Assembly (NCBI GenBank): GCA_964611805.1
Contig: CAZTBG010000014.1
Span: 1 to 37,976 of the forward strand
Reading direction: 5' to 3'
Source of the DNA: W589 sp964611805
GTDB lineage: Bacteria > Chloroflexota > Dehalococcoidia > Dehalococcoidales > Fen-1064
DNA: 37,976 bases
Shown: positions 25,152-33,025 of the stretch, piece after piece
Numbering within the stretch: position 1 is the first letter of the stretch
Layout: the number at the start of each line of letters is the position of its first letter
Program-made: the position numbers and the translations under genes
The notes under the pieces: model-generated
What the model was told of the DNA's origin: nothing
Seen by the model: the letters and a program-made list of their open reading frames with translations, nothing else
Databases searched by the model: none

Positions 25152-25796
25152 TCAGGTTCTTCTGTACCGTCTCGCATTTAGCTCAGCCATGAGGTCTCTA
25201 CTTTCCTGGAGAAGTTCCTTGATATCTACGTCAGCGAGGCTGCCATGAAGGGTATCCTCCTCCTTCGTTTCTTTTTCATTCCTGAAGATATCTAACAGGT
25301 CATCCTTCTCACCTTTGTGACCTTTTTCCACAACACCTTCCGCCGTCTTGTCCTCGGCAGTATCCGGGGCTATGTCAGCCGACTTTGGTGGTGCCTCGCT
25401 TGCATCCTGACTCTGTTCGCTATCCGTCATCTCCTGTATCACCTCACTCTCGGCCTCATTTTGATCAATACCGACGACTGGCGGTAACACCTCACTCTCA
25501 GACCCACTCGGGCCAGTGTTCAACTCAGTTTCAAGAATCTCGACCGGCGATGGGCTTATGTCCGCAGCAGCCTGGTCGCTCTCGGTCTCTGGCTCAAAAT
25601 TGCTCATCGGTAATATCTCCTTGTCGGTCCCCGTTTCGGTCTCGGCTTCGGTCGGCCCACCCCCCCTGCTCTGCCGTTCAAGAAATTCCCCGACAGGGTC
25701 ATGCTCCTCAGGGATGAAGCCAATGTCACCGTGGGCAGGTACTGCTAAGTACTCCCACATTCGCCGTATTACCAATAATATAGACTGGTTAGCCAT
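25152..25796 (-). CDS. Acidic low-complexity protein ending the archaellum operon
   Basis: I do not recognise a family for this 214-residue protein. Residues 1-30 are hydrophobic/aromatic (ANQSILLVIRRMWEYLAV), about 30-160 is a disordered stretch rich in Glu, Ser, Asp and Pro, and the C-terminus is a charged helical segment (DDLLDIFRNEK...DIKELLQESRDLMAELN). It starts 25 bases after arlJ with AAGGAG before the ATG at 25796, so it is almost certainly the last gene of the operon. The position suggests an accessory archaellum part, for example a polar-cap, switch or adaptor protein. The low-complexity centre could tether two folded ends. Confidence 0.65.
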   Translation of the reverse strand: MANQSILLVIRRMWEYLAVPAHGDIGFIPEEHDPVGEFLERQSRGGGPTEAETETGTDKEILPMSNFEPETESDQAAADISPSPVEILETELNTGPSGSESEVLPPVVGIDQNEAESEVIQEMTDSEQSQDASEAPPKSADIAPDTAEDKTAEGVVEKGHKGEKDDLLDIFRNEKETKEEDTLHGSLADVDIKELLQESRDLMAELNARRYRRT

Positions 25797-25821
25797 CGCT
25801 ACTATCTCCTTCAGTATTTGT

Positions 25822-27315
25822 CTACATGATTGATACCGATGCAAATATCATATCGGTCATCGCCGGGACTATTAGCATAGCTGCCCCAGACAGGCCAAAG
25901 GTCAGACCAAGGTAAAGGTAAAATTTATAACGAGAGCCACCGGCGGCTGCATTAGCGGCAAAGGCGGTTGTGGCTGCCAGCACCAGCAGGCAAGGCAGCG
26001 TCAGGTTTTTAAGTATCGGCACACTCTGGAAGCTAAAGCTGAATATCTCGACTGTCTTGACCGGGGCGTCCGCCAGTGCCTCCTCATAGACACCCTCCAC
26101 AACCCCTGCGAAAGCTGTCACCACCTGTGACACAAAAACCAGCAGACCGACAATAGCCCCATGCACGCCTATTGCCAGCCAGACAAAAGATGATGACACC
26201 TGCCCTCGCTTGGCACGGAGGAAGTCGAGACTCATTGCCAGTATAGACGACCGCTCTCCCACGACGTCTGCCTCACCACCCAGCCGGGTAGCGTCATGAA
26301 AAGTCCTGATACTCCTGTATATCAACTCACTGCCTGTCTCCAGGGAAAAGCGTTTCCAGCAAAGGTCCGGCTTCAGCCTGGAAGCCAATCGAGAACGAAG
26401 ACGCTTAACATCTTCGGCCAGGGCGGCAGTTGACCTGAGGTCCAATCTTCCGACCGCTTGGGAAGTCGTTATCCCAATCGCCGAGGTCACATTTCCCAGT
26501 GACCTCAGGAAAGTATGGATGTCCCTGTCCTTATTGCTTATCTGACGTTCGCACAGGGTTCCGAAGATACCTATGGGAATAAGCAAGATAGAAGCCGCCA
26601 GAATAGAGAACCCCAATTCCATACCTGCCGCCAGCGTGAGAACCAGAGTGACCGATGCAGCCGGTACCAGCATACGCTCCCACCGGCTGGCCCGGATAAA
26701 AGCAGGACAATACTGAGATGGTGAGTGTACTCTTACCTCCTTGGGCGACGCCGCATAGACGCACCACGCCCCCACCACACCGGTAATAATGGTGACACAG
26801 GCCAGTGCTATCGTAAAACCTGCTGCAATGGGGTATATCAGCATGGAGACAGCCGCCACCATCACTATCAGGGCTGCCGAGACAACCAGTGCGGCATATG
26901 CCTCAGTCCACTTCCTCAGTGATTCAACACGGCGCTCGTAGTCACTGTTAAAGGCTTCGGCCTGAATTCGCGCCTCTTGGTCGAGGAAGGTCGACTCAGG
27001 TTCACCGGAGTTAAGGGAACTCGCCAGGCGAAGAAGCAGGCTCTTGACCGCTTCTTTCTTGGATGACTCCCCTACCATGCGACAGGCGACCGCATAGTCA
27101 TAACGCCACTTCTGTGACAGGTTTTGGATTTCAGCAATATAGCTCGCCGCACTGCATGGCAACTTAGAACCCAACTCAAAAATCTGGCTACGCGGCAGGC
27201 CAGCCGCCGATATAGCTGACATATACGACAGCTGATAGAGCAAGTCAAAGCTCAGGGGGCCTTCGTTAAAAGAGCTTCTGCTCTTGCGCCGTGGCCAGAA
27301 TTTTAAGAAGTTCAT
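25822..27315 (-). CDS. arlJ: Archaellum membrane platform protein ArlJ (FlaJ)
   Basis: ArlJ is the integral membrane platform on which the ArlI ATPase assembles and turns the archaellum. The 497-residue protein has about seven hydrophobic segments (near 139-161, 165-188, 215-232, 234-254, 377-403, 438-457, 467-485). The large cytoplasmic regions between them include two T2SSF/GspF-like domains, the second with FLRSLGNVTSAIG near 269-281. The two-domain, multi-helix layout is that of archaeal FlaJ rather than the shorter TadB/TadC or PilC. The start overlaps arlI by 50 bases, so the pair is coupled. A TTG 24 codons on is the next possible start. Confidence 0.9.
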   Translation of the reverse strand: MNFLKFWPRRKSRSSFNEGPLSFDLLYQLSYMSAISAAGLPRSQIFELGSKLPCSAASYIAEIQNLSQKWRYDYAVACRMVGESSKKEAVKSLLLRLASSLNSGEPESTFLDQEARIQAEAFNSDYERRVESLRKWTEAYAALVVSAALIVMVAAVSMLIYPIAAGFTIALACVTIITGVVGAWCVYAASPKEVRVHSPSQYCPAFIRASRWERMLVPAASVTLVLTLAAGMELGFSILAASILLIPIGIFGTLCERQISNKDRDIHTFLRSLGNVTSAIGITTSQAVGRLDLRSTAALAEDVKRLRSRLASRLKPDLCWKRFSLETGSELIYRSIRTFHDATRLGGEADVVGERSSILAMSLDFLRAKRGQVSSSFVWLAIGVHGAIVGLLVFVSQVVTAFAGVVEGVYEEALADAPVKTVEIFSFSFQSVPILKNLTLPCLLVLAATTAFAANAAAGGSRYKFYLYLGLTFGLSGAAMLIVPAMTDMIFASVSIM

Positions 27316-28993
27316 AGAAGTTGGTCACTCCTTTGTCCTTATGAAGCCTCTCCAGAATCCGCGCCCTTCTGTCCAGCACGGAATATATCTCCCATTTACG
27401 GTCAGGAGGAATACCACGCCTGATAGCAATCCTATCCTCCAGAAGGTAACTATTACGGCTCCCTACGAAATTAAACTCATCTGTAGCCGGGTCCCAGCGG
27501 AACACCTCAACATAGTTGAAAGACTCGGTGGGAGGGTCATAGTTGACTATCTCACTGATGCTGCACGCCCGACGGCCATTCTTGCCATTAGGCAGCTTAA
27601 CCGCGTTCTGGACTACCACCACGTTCAGATTGTCCACATGTGTCTTAGGAACATTTATCGGGTGTCCCGTGATACGCTGGATGACCTTCTCGACGGAGGC
27701 AGCGTGGAAGGTAGACATCACAGCATGACCCGTCTGCATTGCGCCAAAAGCAATGTTCCCCTCCTCTCCACGAATCTCACCGATGATTATAACATTGGGG
27801 CGCTGCCTGAGGGCAGCTTTCAGGAGCTCAAACATGCTCACTTTAGCTTCCTTTTCATCGCCTCCAGAAGCATTAGCCACCTCACGAAGCCAGTTAGAAT
27901 GAGGCACCTGAAGCTCCGGGGTATCTTCGATACTTACTATCTTATTGTTTATCGGGATGAAGGTGGTTATCGCATTGAGAAGGGTGGTCTTGCCCGAGGC
28001 GGTCTCCCCCACGACAAATACATTCATGCCATCTTCAATAATCAAAGATAGATAAGCGGCCATTTCGTAGTTAATGCTGCCAAACTCGATAAGCTCCATA
28101 ATACTTAAAGGAATACCAGCGAACTTTCTGATGGTGAAATTGCTGCCCCGCCGTGAAATCTCCCGACCAAACACGATGTTGATACGAGAACCATCGGGCA
28201 GGGTAGCATCGACAATGGGGTGACGCAGTGTGACCGGCTTTTTAATGTGTTCGGAAAGGCGGAGTACAAAATCGTCCAGTTCCTCATGGGTCTCAAACAC
28301 TACTGCCGAAGCCAGGCTCTTGAATATCTTATGCTCGACAAATACGGGGCCGATGCCACTGCAACTGATGTCTTCAATATTAGGGTCGCCAATCAATGGC
28401 TCTATGACTCCCATACCAATCTTGTCCCTGATGAGAAGGTACTTAAGAGCGTCAAACTGCTCTTTGGTCACCCTTACCTTCTGTCTGTTGTTACTATCGG
28501 ACTTGCCGTCAGCAAGGTTGGGCCTGGAGCCGTTGCGACTAATCGTACATACTTTTTTGAGGCACTTCAGTATCCCTTCAGTTCGTTCCTCGTCCGTTTC
28601 CGCCTCCTCAAGGTCTCCGGCTATATCAAGCAGTCGGCTCTCAACATCAAGCATTACCTGACTCAGGTCTTCAGTCAGCCCGGGCTCTATTGGAGTATAT
28701 ACGTCCCTGTCATTGGAAGCACTGGAGTAAATATGGATGAAGATGTTATCTGAGGTCTGGTATATCAGGTTTTTACCATCGCGGTCTCCGTCAGACCGTT
28801 TAAGCTTGGTAACGAATTCAGGAACCTCTATTTCCGCAGCAACACACATTCCGATATAGTCTGCAAGATGGCTGTTGTTCTCGCAGGCTTCCTTGAAGGG
28901 TTCGGATAGCTGCTGATACAATTCGGTGCTAACTCGATTTCCCTTTTTTCCCCCATCAATTTGCTCACCGAACGGTAGAATTATCTTTGGCAT
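27266..28993 (-). CDS. arlI: Archaellum motor ATPase ArlI (FlaI)
   Basis: ArlI is the hexameric secretion-superfamily ATPase that drives both assembly and rotation of archaella. All nucleotide motifs are in place: Walker A GETASGKT (329-336), Asp box IEDTPE (355-360), Walker B VIIIGEIRGEE (401-411) and His box TGHAVMSTFHA (421-431). At 575 residues with a long N-terminal region (1-180) it fits archaeal FlaI better than bacterial TadA/CpaF. The gene follows arlH by 8 bases and overlaps arlJ, the order conserved in archaea (H-I-J). The Shine-Dalgarno is weak, consistent with coupling. Confidence 0.95.
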   Translation of the reverse strand: MPKIILPFGEQIDGGKKGNRVSTELYQQLSEPFKEACENNSHLADYIGMCVAAEIEVPEFVTKLKRSDGDRDGKNLIYQTSDNIFIHIYSSASNDRDVYTPIEPGLTEDLSQVMLDVESRLLDIAGDLEEAETDEERTEGILKCLKKVCTISRNGSRPNLADGKSDSNNRQKVRVTKEQFDALKYLLIRDKIGMGVIEPLIGDPNIEDISCSGIGPVFVEHKIFKSLASAVVFETHEELDDFVLRLSEHIKKPVTLRHPIVDATLPDGSRINIVFGREISRRGSNFTIRKFAGIPLSIMELIEFGSINYEMAAYLSLIIEDGMNVFVVGETASGKTTLLNAITTFIPINNKIVSIEDTPELQVPHSNWLREVANASGGDEKEAKVSMFELLKAALRQRPNVIIIGEIRGEEGNIAFGAMQTGHAVMSTFHAASVEKVIQRITGHPINVPKTHVDNLNVVVVQNAVKLPNGKNGRRACSISEIVNYDPPTESFNYVEVFRWDPATDEFNFVGSRNSYLLEDRIAIRRGIPPDRKWEIYSVLDRRARILERLHKDKGVTNFYELLKILATAQEQKLF

Positions 28994-29001
28994 AATAGTT
29001 C

Positions 29002-29712
29002 TTAGGCCCTCGCCTTGGAGTAGGGTATAACCTTGATGCCCCAGTTTGGCTCGACATCAAAGGAAACGATATTACCGGTCTTTTGGACGGCGCCACGAAC
29101 CTTGGCTACCTCAAGGATTTTCACCAGCTTTGTGCCCATTGTCTCCATACGCAGCCTCAGGTGAGCGTCACACATCGCACCAATTCTAATGAGCGTGCTC
29201 TCCTCAAAGGCATAAGAGTGGGCGCTGCAAAGGATGCTCAAGCCTTTACTGTTCAAAGCCTTCATATCCTCAAAAAATGTAATCAGGTCAGCAATACCAA
29301 CATGGGTGACATAGTAAGTGAGTGAGTCTATCACTGCCAGGTCAAACCCCCTCAACGCACAACTCGCAATCATGGGACTCAACCCGGTATTCAGATTGCC
29401 TGCTGTCTTTCTGGCATCCACCGGATATATCTGTAGTCGGGAAAGCAGGAGATAATTCGTCACATCCAGATTCAGGCTCAGCATCTGTGTGAGGAGGCTC
29501 CTCACAGTGTTCTCTGTAGTAAAGATGGCCACCTTGTACCCGTTTCTAAGAGAGCCCCATATCATCTGCTGAGACAGGACTGATTTCCCCGAATCCGGCT
29601 GCCCCTCTATCAAGCTGAGGGAGTTGGGTGGTATCCCTCCGCCTATCTTTTTGTCCAGCTCATCGTTACCGGTGGATATCAGGCCAATACCCTTCTTCTC
29701 CGGCTTTTCCAT
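29002..29712 (-). CDS. arlH: Archaellum ATP-binding regulator ArlH (FlaH)
   Basis: ArlH is a KaiC/RecA-fold protein that binds ATP and docks on ArlI at the motor base. The 236-residue protein has Walker A GQPDSGKS (37-44) and Walker B LAVIDSL (125-131), opens with the typical STGNDELDKKIGGGIP, and is of family length. Bacterial flagella and Tad or type IV pili have no equivalent, so this gene is strong evidence for an archaellum. The start at 29712 is chosen for the AGGAGG 6 bases upstream; an ATG-less extension to 29733 would overlap the previous gene. It lies 10 bases after arlF. Confidence 0.93.
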   Translation of the reverse strand: MEKPEKKGIGLISTGNDELDKKIGGGIPPNSLSLIEGQPDSGKSVLSQQMIWGSLRNGYKVAIFTTENTVRSLLTQMLSLNLDVTNYLLLSRLQIYPVDARKTAGNLNTGLSPMIASCALRGFDLAVIDSLTYYVTHVGIADLITFFEDMKALNSKGLSILCSAHSYAFEESTLIRIGAMCDAHLRLRMETMGTKLVKILEVAKVRGAVQKTGNIVSFDVEPNWGIKVIPYSKARA

Positions 29713-29722
29713 TTGCAGCCTC

Positions 29723-30256
29723 CTAAACCTCAAACTGTACTGAGGTCTTCACACCACCCGGTGTGGACACAGTAACCCAGCACATTGTCCCTCCATACGG
29801 TGGCGGTACCAGATTCACCCTCAGTAACATGACTTCACCCGGGTTCAATATCCCGGGCTCGAATACCTCATCCTGCCCTAAGGTGTCGTCCGTGTATATA
29901 CCGGCTACACACCACTGGTTATCGCCAGGGACAGTCCCCTCTGTATACTCAGCCTCGACGATGTAGTAATCACCGTAATCGTCGTAGTAATGAACGAGCA
30001 CATCCCACTTGGGGAACTGTGCTATGTGGACACTACCGCTGTTATAAACAAGGACCTCGACAAAGCCTCCTGCTGTTTGGGCATCTAAAACCGAGATGTC
30101 AGTTCTTGACGTCTCCTGAGCTGCGCTTTCAGCCTCCTTCCAGCACTGGGCCATGTAGTCCACAGATGTTAAAGAACTCTGTGCTATCGCCAGGCCTGTT
30201 GTTAACATCATGGCAATCATAACTAGTGCAGTAATGACAGTACTCATCTCGGTCAC
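29723..30256 (-). CDS. Stator-like archaellum protein, ArlF (FlaF)-like
   Basis: The 177-residue protein has one N-terminal membrane helix (about 6-26, STVITALVMIAMMLTTGLAIA) followed by a beta-rich domain expected outside the membrane, with VEVLVYNSGS, WDVLVHYYDDYG and ILNPGEVMLLRVNL. ArlF in archaea has the same design and binds the S-layer as part of the stator. The NSGS and NPGE strands match ArlF-type sandwiches by eye, but the assignment between F and G rests on weak similarity. Its ATG overlaps the stop of the previous gene (ATGA). If correct, gene order is G then F, opposite to many archaea. Confidence 0.72.
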   Translation of the reverse strand: MTEMSTVITALVMIAMMLTTGLAIAQSSLTSVDYMAQCWKEAESAAQETSRTDISVLDAQTAGGFVEVLVYNSGSVHIAQFPKWDVLVHYYDDYGDYYIVEAEYTEGTVPGDNQWCVAGIYTDDTLGQDEVFEPGILNPGEVMLLRVNLVPPPYGGTMCWVTVSTPGGVKTSVQFEV

Positions 30257-30768
30257 ATACTGAAGTAATATTCATCCGAAATTCCATTAGGTATAATCAA
30301 TTTGATAAGATATTCCCCCGACACCAGAGGGCTCTCGAAGCTCACCTCAACCATCATGGTAGTCTCCTGGCCCCACTCAGTGCTGCTGTCGATAGTGTAG
30401 CTCCAGCTTGGTAATGTCCCGCCAGCCCAGTCTTCATGCGAGACTCGTGACCAGCTTCCATCGTCTCCGCCAAGGAAGAGGTCACAGTTTTCTGCGTTAT
30501 CTATAGTGGTACCCCCTATGTTTTTCACCCATATGAACACGTCGAAATTGCCGTCTGAGTTGGTATCCTGCCACACGCCGTCTTCATCCAGCTCTCCTGC
30601 CGCGTGTACGATACTTATCTGGCTCTTTATACGTTCGCCCATTTTCGTTGACACGCTACCGAGAGCGCCGCTTGAAACACTGGTAGCCGGATAGATGGCG
30701 TTTATCGCCAGTACCGCACAGACCAGAGAAGCGATGACGAGGAGAATGGTGCTCAGGGCTTTATCCAT
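30253..30768 (-). CDS. Stator-like archaellum protein, ArlG (FlaG)-like
   Basis: The 171-residue protein begins with a membrane helix (about 5-27, LSTILLVIASLVCAVLAINAIYP), then a hydrophilic linker (KMGERIKSQISIVHA) and a beta-sandwich with VFIWVKNIGGTTI. This linker-plus-KNIG pattern is typical of archaeal FlaG, which forms a filament-like assembly that links the motor to the cell envelope with ArlF. The gene overlaps the ArlC/D/E-like gene by 8 bases and the ArlF-like gene by 4, so all three are translationally coupled. Confidence 0.75.
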   Translation of the reverse strand: MDKALSTILLVIASLVCAVLAINAIYPATSVSSGALGSVSTKMGERIKSQISIVHAAGELDEDGVWQDTNSDGNFDVFIWVKNIGGTTIDNAENCDLFLGGDDGSWSRVSHEDWAGGTLPSWSYTIDSSTEWGQETTMMVEVSFESPLVSGEYLIKLIIPNGISDEYYFSM

Positions 30769-31537
30769 TGAAGGCTCCTACATTGTGTATGTCTCTGCTG
30801 TTTTCGCTCTCCTTTTTCTGCCGGGACTGTCTTGGACTCTCGTCCCTTCTCTGCTGACGCCCTCTTTCAGCCAGCAGAGAGAGGACAGCTGCCTCAAGCG
30901 CCCGGTTCCGATATCTCAAAAGGCTGTCCATCTCCATGAGAAGTGAGTAGCTGGTCAGCCCTATACTATTCTTGTTACTTCTCCTGGTACTTTCCCCATT
31001 TTGCTCATACGAATCGATGAGCAAAAGCAGGGTTTGCTTCATCTGTACCGGCAGGTTGCCGGTAATGTCATACATTTCTATAATTTTTCCTGTCTCATTC
31101 TTACCGACAGTGGCGACCGCCCGGTCGAGCCACTGTCCGAGCATAACGACGGTTAACAGGCCCGGTTGACTATTTTGATAGTCACCACTTCCATTACTAC
31201 TGGTACTACTGGCAGGAGCAGCCTGGGGTAAACTCACAGGCTCACTCCTGGAGAAGGAGGGGACCGGCCCGGTCTGTTGCCGGACCGGTTCCCCACTGTC
31301 AACTGTGACCTTGGATGCAGAGCTTGACTCTTGAGTCACCTCTGATGCAGGATTAGGTTCCACTGGCTGCTGGTCAGATGGTTCCTTAGTCTGACCGGCA
31401 GCCTCGTATCCCCACTGAGAAGAGAGCCCCTGCCATTCGCCATTAGCCAGGTTCTCTTTTATATCGAGCAGGACCGCTTTTATCTGGTTCTTAAGCAGTT
31501 TCAGCTCTTCTTCCAGGTCTTGGACTCTCTGCTCCAT
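30761..31537 (-). CDS. Fused ArlC/D/E-like archaellum scaffold protein
   Basis: In archaea ArlC, D and E form a cytoplasmic ring around the motor and connect it to chemotaxis. This 258-residue protein has an N-terminal coiled coil (MEQRVQDLEEELKLLKNQI), a disordered Pro/Ser/Gln/Glu-rich linker (about 45-120), and a helical C-terminal domain starting LTVVMLGQWLDRAVATVG and IIEMYDITGNLP. The latter resembles the ArlD/E domain (leucine/tryptophan helix followed by a YY/IGxxP-type turn). One protein thus seems to replace separate C, D and E. The tail is highly charged. It lies 50 bases after the second archaellin. Confidence 0.75.
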   Translation of the reverse strand: MEQRVQDLEEELKLLKNQIKAVLLDIKENLANGEWQGLSSQWGYEAAGQTKEPSDQQPVEPNPASEVTQESSSASKVTVDSGEPVRQQTGPVPSFSRSEPVSLPQAAPASSTSSNGSGDYQNSQPGLLTVVMLGQWLDRAVATVGKNETGKIIEMYDITGNLPVQMKQTLLLLIDSYEQNGESTRRSNKNSIGLTSYSLLMEMDSLLRYRNRALEAAVLSLLAERGRQQRRDESPRQSRQKKESENSRDIHNVGAFNG

Positions 31538-31587
31538 ATTTCTCTCCTCTCAGCTTGTACTTCCAGAGTCAAATAACAGGCCATCTC

Positions 31588-32262
31588 CTAGTTCAGGTCC
31601 ATAACGGGATCGAATCGACCGGGCAGGGTGCGCTCCAGTACGAGCACAGCACCCTTCTCGGCCCGACACTCGATGATAAACTCGTCATAGATGTCGAGCA
31701 GGTCAGCGTCGGCATCAATGAAGGGGTCGTCCTCATCGGTCCCCAGGGCGTAGGTTGATGTAGCGTAGTCAACCAGCCAGACTGTGATTACGGCCTTTTC
31801 CTCCGACTCCAGCAGGTAGTCCCCGTTGTTCTTGCCGACGAACTCAATCGTCCAGGCGGCATCAGGGATAAGCATGTTCTCGTCAATAAATGACACGAGG
31901 CAGACGTTCTCCAGACCGCTGGGCGTCAGGTCAGTAGCAGTGGCCGTATACGGTGGGGTCAGGTCGACGGCCTGCCCGCTGAGAGCGGTGGTCAGCGTAA
32001 AGGATACTTTGACCGCAGTATCGGTAGCACCTACCGTGCCCTCGTAACCAATCATGCTACCTCTCGGCTCCAGGGTAGCCCTGGCTTCCTCCAGGCCGGA
32101 GTAGATAGCCTCTTTGCCCTTCTGGGACGAGAAAATACCCGCCGACAGGACGGTGTAGGCGAAGACAGAGGCAACTACCACGAATGCGATCAGGATAATG
32201 GCTGTTTCCAGGCCGGTAATGCCCTTCTCGCCCCGGTGCATCTTCATAAATCTCTTCAGCAT
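31588..32262 (-). CDS. Archaellin 2 (archaellum filament subunit)
   Basis: The 224-residue preprotein has a class III signal: a short basic leader MLKRFMKMHRGEKG, cleavage expected after Gly14, then ITGLETAIILIAFVVVASVF, the long hydrophobic helix that forms the filament core. The rest (about 60-224) is a beta-rich, acidic outer domain (EDDPFIDADADLLD). Its first 57 residues are identical to archaellin 1, while the outer domain differs. Mature numbering has Gly at +3, as in archaellins, and Glu at +5. AGGAGG precedes the ATG. It lies 47 bases after archaellin 1 with no terminator between. Confidence 0.9.
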   Translation of the reverse strand: MLKRFMKMHRGEKGITGLETAIILIAFVVVASVFAYTVLSAGIFSSQKGKEAIYSGLEEARATLEPRGSMIGYEGTVGATDTAVKVSFTLTTALSGQAVDLTPPYTATATDLTPSGLENVCLVSFIDENMLIPDAAWTIEFVGKNNGDYLLESEEKAVITVWLVDYATSTYALGTDEDDPFIDADADLLDIYDEFIIECRAEKGAVLVLERTLPGRFDPVMDLN

Positions 32263-32309
32263 TGATTCCTCCTTTTCCTTTGTTCAAGTTGTTCCGATGT
32301 CAATACCCA

Positions 32310-32924
32310 TTAGTTCAGGACCATGACATCGTCGACGACGCCAGGAGTCGTTCTCTCGATAATGAGCACGCTACCCTTGGGCGGCTTGACCTCTAGCGAG
32401 AAGGTGGTGTAGGTGGTGATATCTCCGTCCATGGCAGTCAGGTCGATGGTGATTTCGAATTTCTCTCCAGGCTCGAGCAGGGTGTCACCGTCATCCTTAC
32501 CAAGCGGGGCGAAAGTCCAGTTCAGGTCTTCTACCCGCTGGGTCTGGTCAGAGTACGAAATCACGCATACATTAGAACTACCATCGTCAGCTATCCCGTC
32601 CGCGGGAGTGGTGTCGGTCGGCATGGTAAAGTCAATCGCCTCACCCTCCAGAGCAGTGGCGACGACGAACACCAGTTCGTCGACTTCATCATTACTGTCA
32701 GTGTCCATGGCAACGACGCTACCCTTAAGCGTCACGGAAGCCCTGGCCTCACTCAGACCGGAGTAGATGGCTTCCTTGCCCTTCTGAGACGAGAATATAC
32801 CCGCCGAAAGTACGGTGTAGGCGAATACTGAGGCAACTACCACGAATGCAATCAGGATAATCGCCGTTTCCAGACCGGTAATGCCCTTCTCGCCCCGGTG
32901 CATCTTCATAAATCTTTTCAGCAT
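32310..32924 (-). CDS. Archaellin 1 (archaellum filament subunit)
   Basis: The 204-residue preprotein is the first structural gene of the operon. Leader, cleavage site and core helix are the same as in archaellin 2 up to residue 57. The outer domain is different (DTDSNDEVDELVFVVATAL..., PLGKDDGDTLLEPGEKFEI) but has the same beta-sandwich rhythm and the same ending, ERTTPG...VMVLN against ERTLPG...VMDLN. The two may be major and minor subunits or alternate along the filament. AAAAGGAGG lies just before the ATG. A signal peptidase for this leader (ArlK/PibD or PilD type) is not in this window. Confidence 0.9.
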   Translation of the reverse strand: MLKRFMKMHRGEKGITGLETAIILIAFVVVASVFAYTVLSAGIFSSQKGKEAIYSGLSEARASVTLKGSVVAMDTDSNDEVDELVFVVATALEGEAIDFTMPTDTTPADGIADDGSSNVCVISYSDQTQRVEDLNWTFAPLGKDDGDTLLEPGEKFEITIDLTAMDGDITTYTTFSLEVKPPKGSVLIIERTTPGVVDDVMVLN

Positions 32925-32974
32925 TGATTCCTCCTTTTCATAGGTTTTGGGTGTTTGAATGCCTTTGTTTCTGA

Positions 32975-33025
32975 TACCTGCATGGGCATTGCAGGTACCC
33001 GCAGCCTGCTATTGTAGCCTGCTAT
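32975..33025 (-). promoter_or_regulatory. Palindrome and direct repeats in front of archaellin 1
   Basis: A perfect 8-bp inverted repeat (TACCTGCA 32975-32982, TGCAGGTA 32990-32997) and a 10-base direct repeat AGCCTGCTAT (33003-33012 and 33016-33025) lie in the 97 bases between HTH paralogue B and archaellin 1. There is no T-run, so the hairpin is not a normal terminator. It could be an operator, a processing site or a 5' stabiliser for the highly expressed archaellin message. Confidence 0.5.

Noticed and set aside
25822..28993. Reading the ATPase and membrane protein as a Tad or type IV pilus system
   Set aside because: ArlH, the C/D/E-like scaffold, ArlF/G-like proteins and archaellin leaders adjoin them, and ArlJ is long with two T2SSF domains; no TadB/TadC pair, secretin or minor pseudopilins are present.
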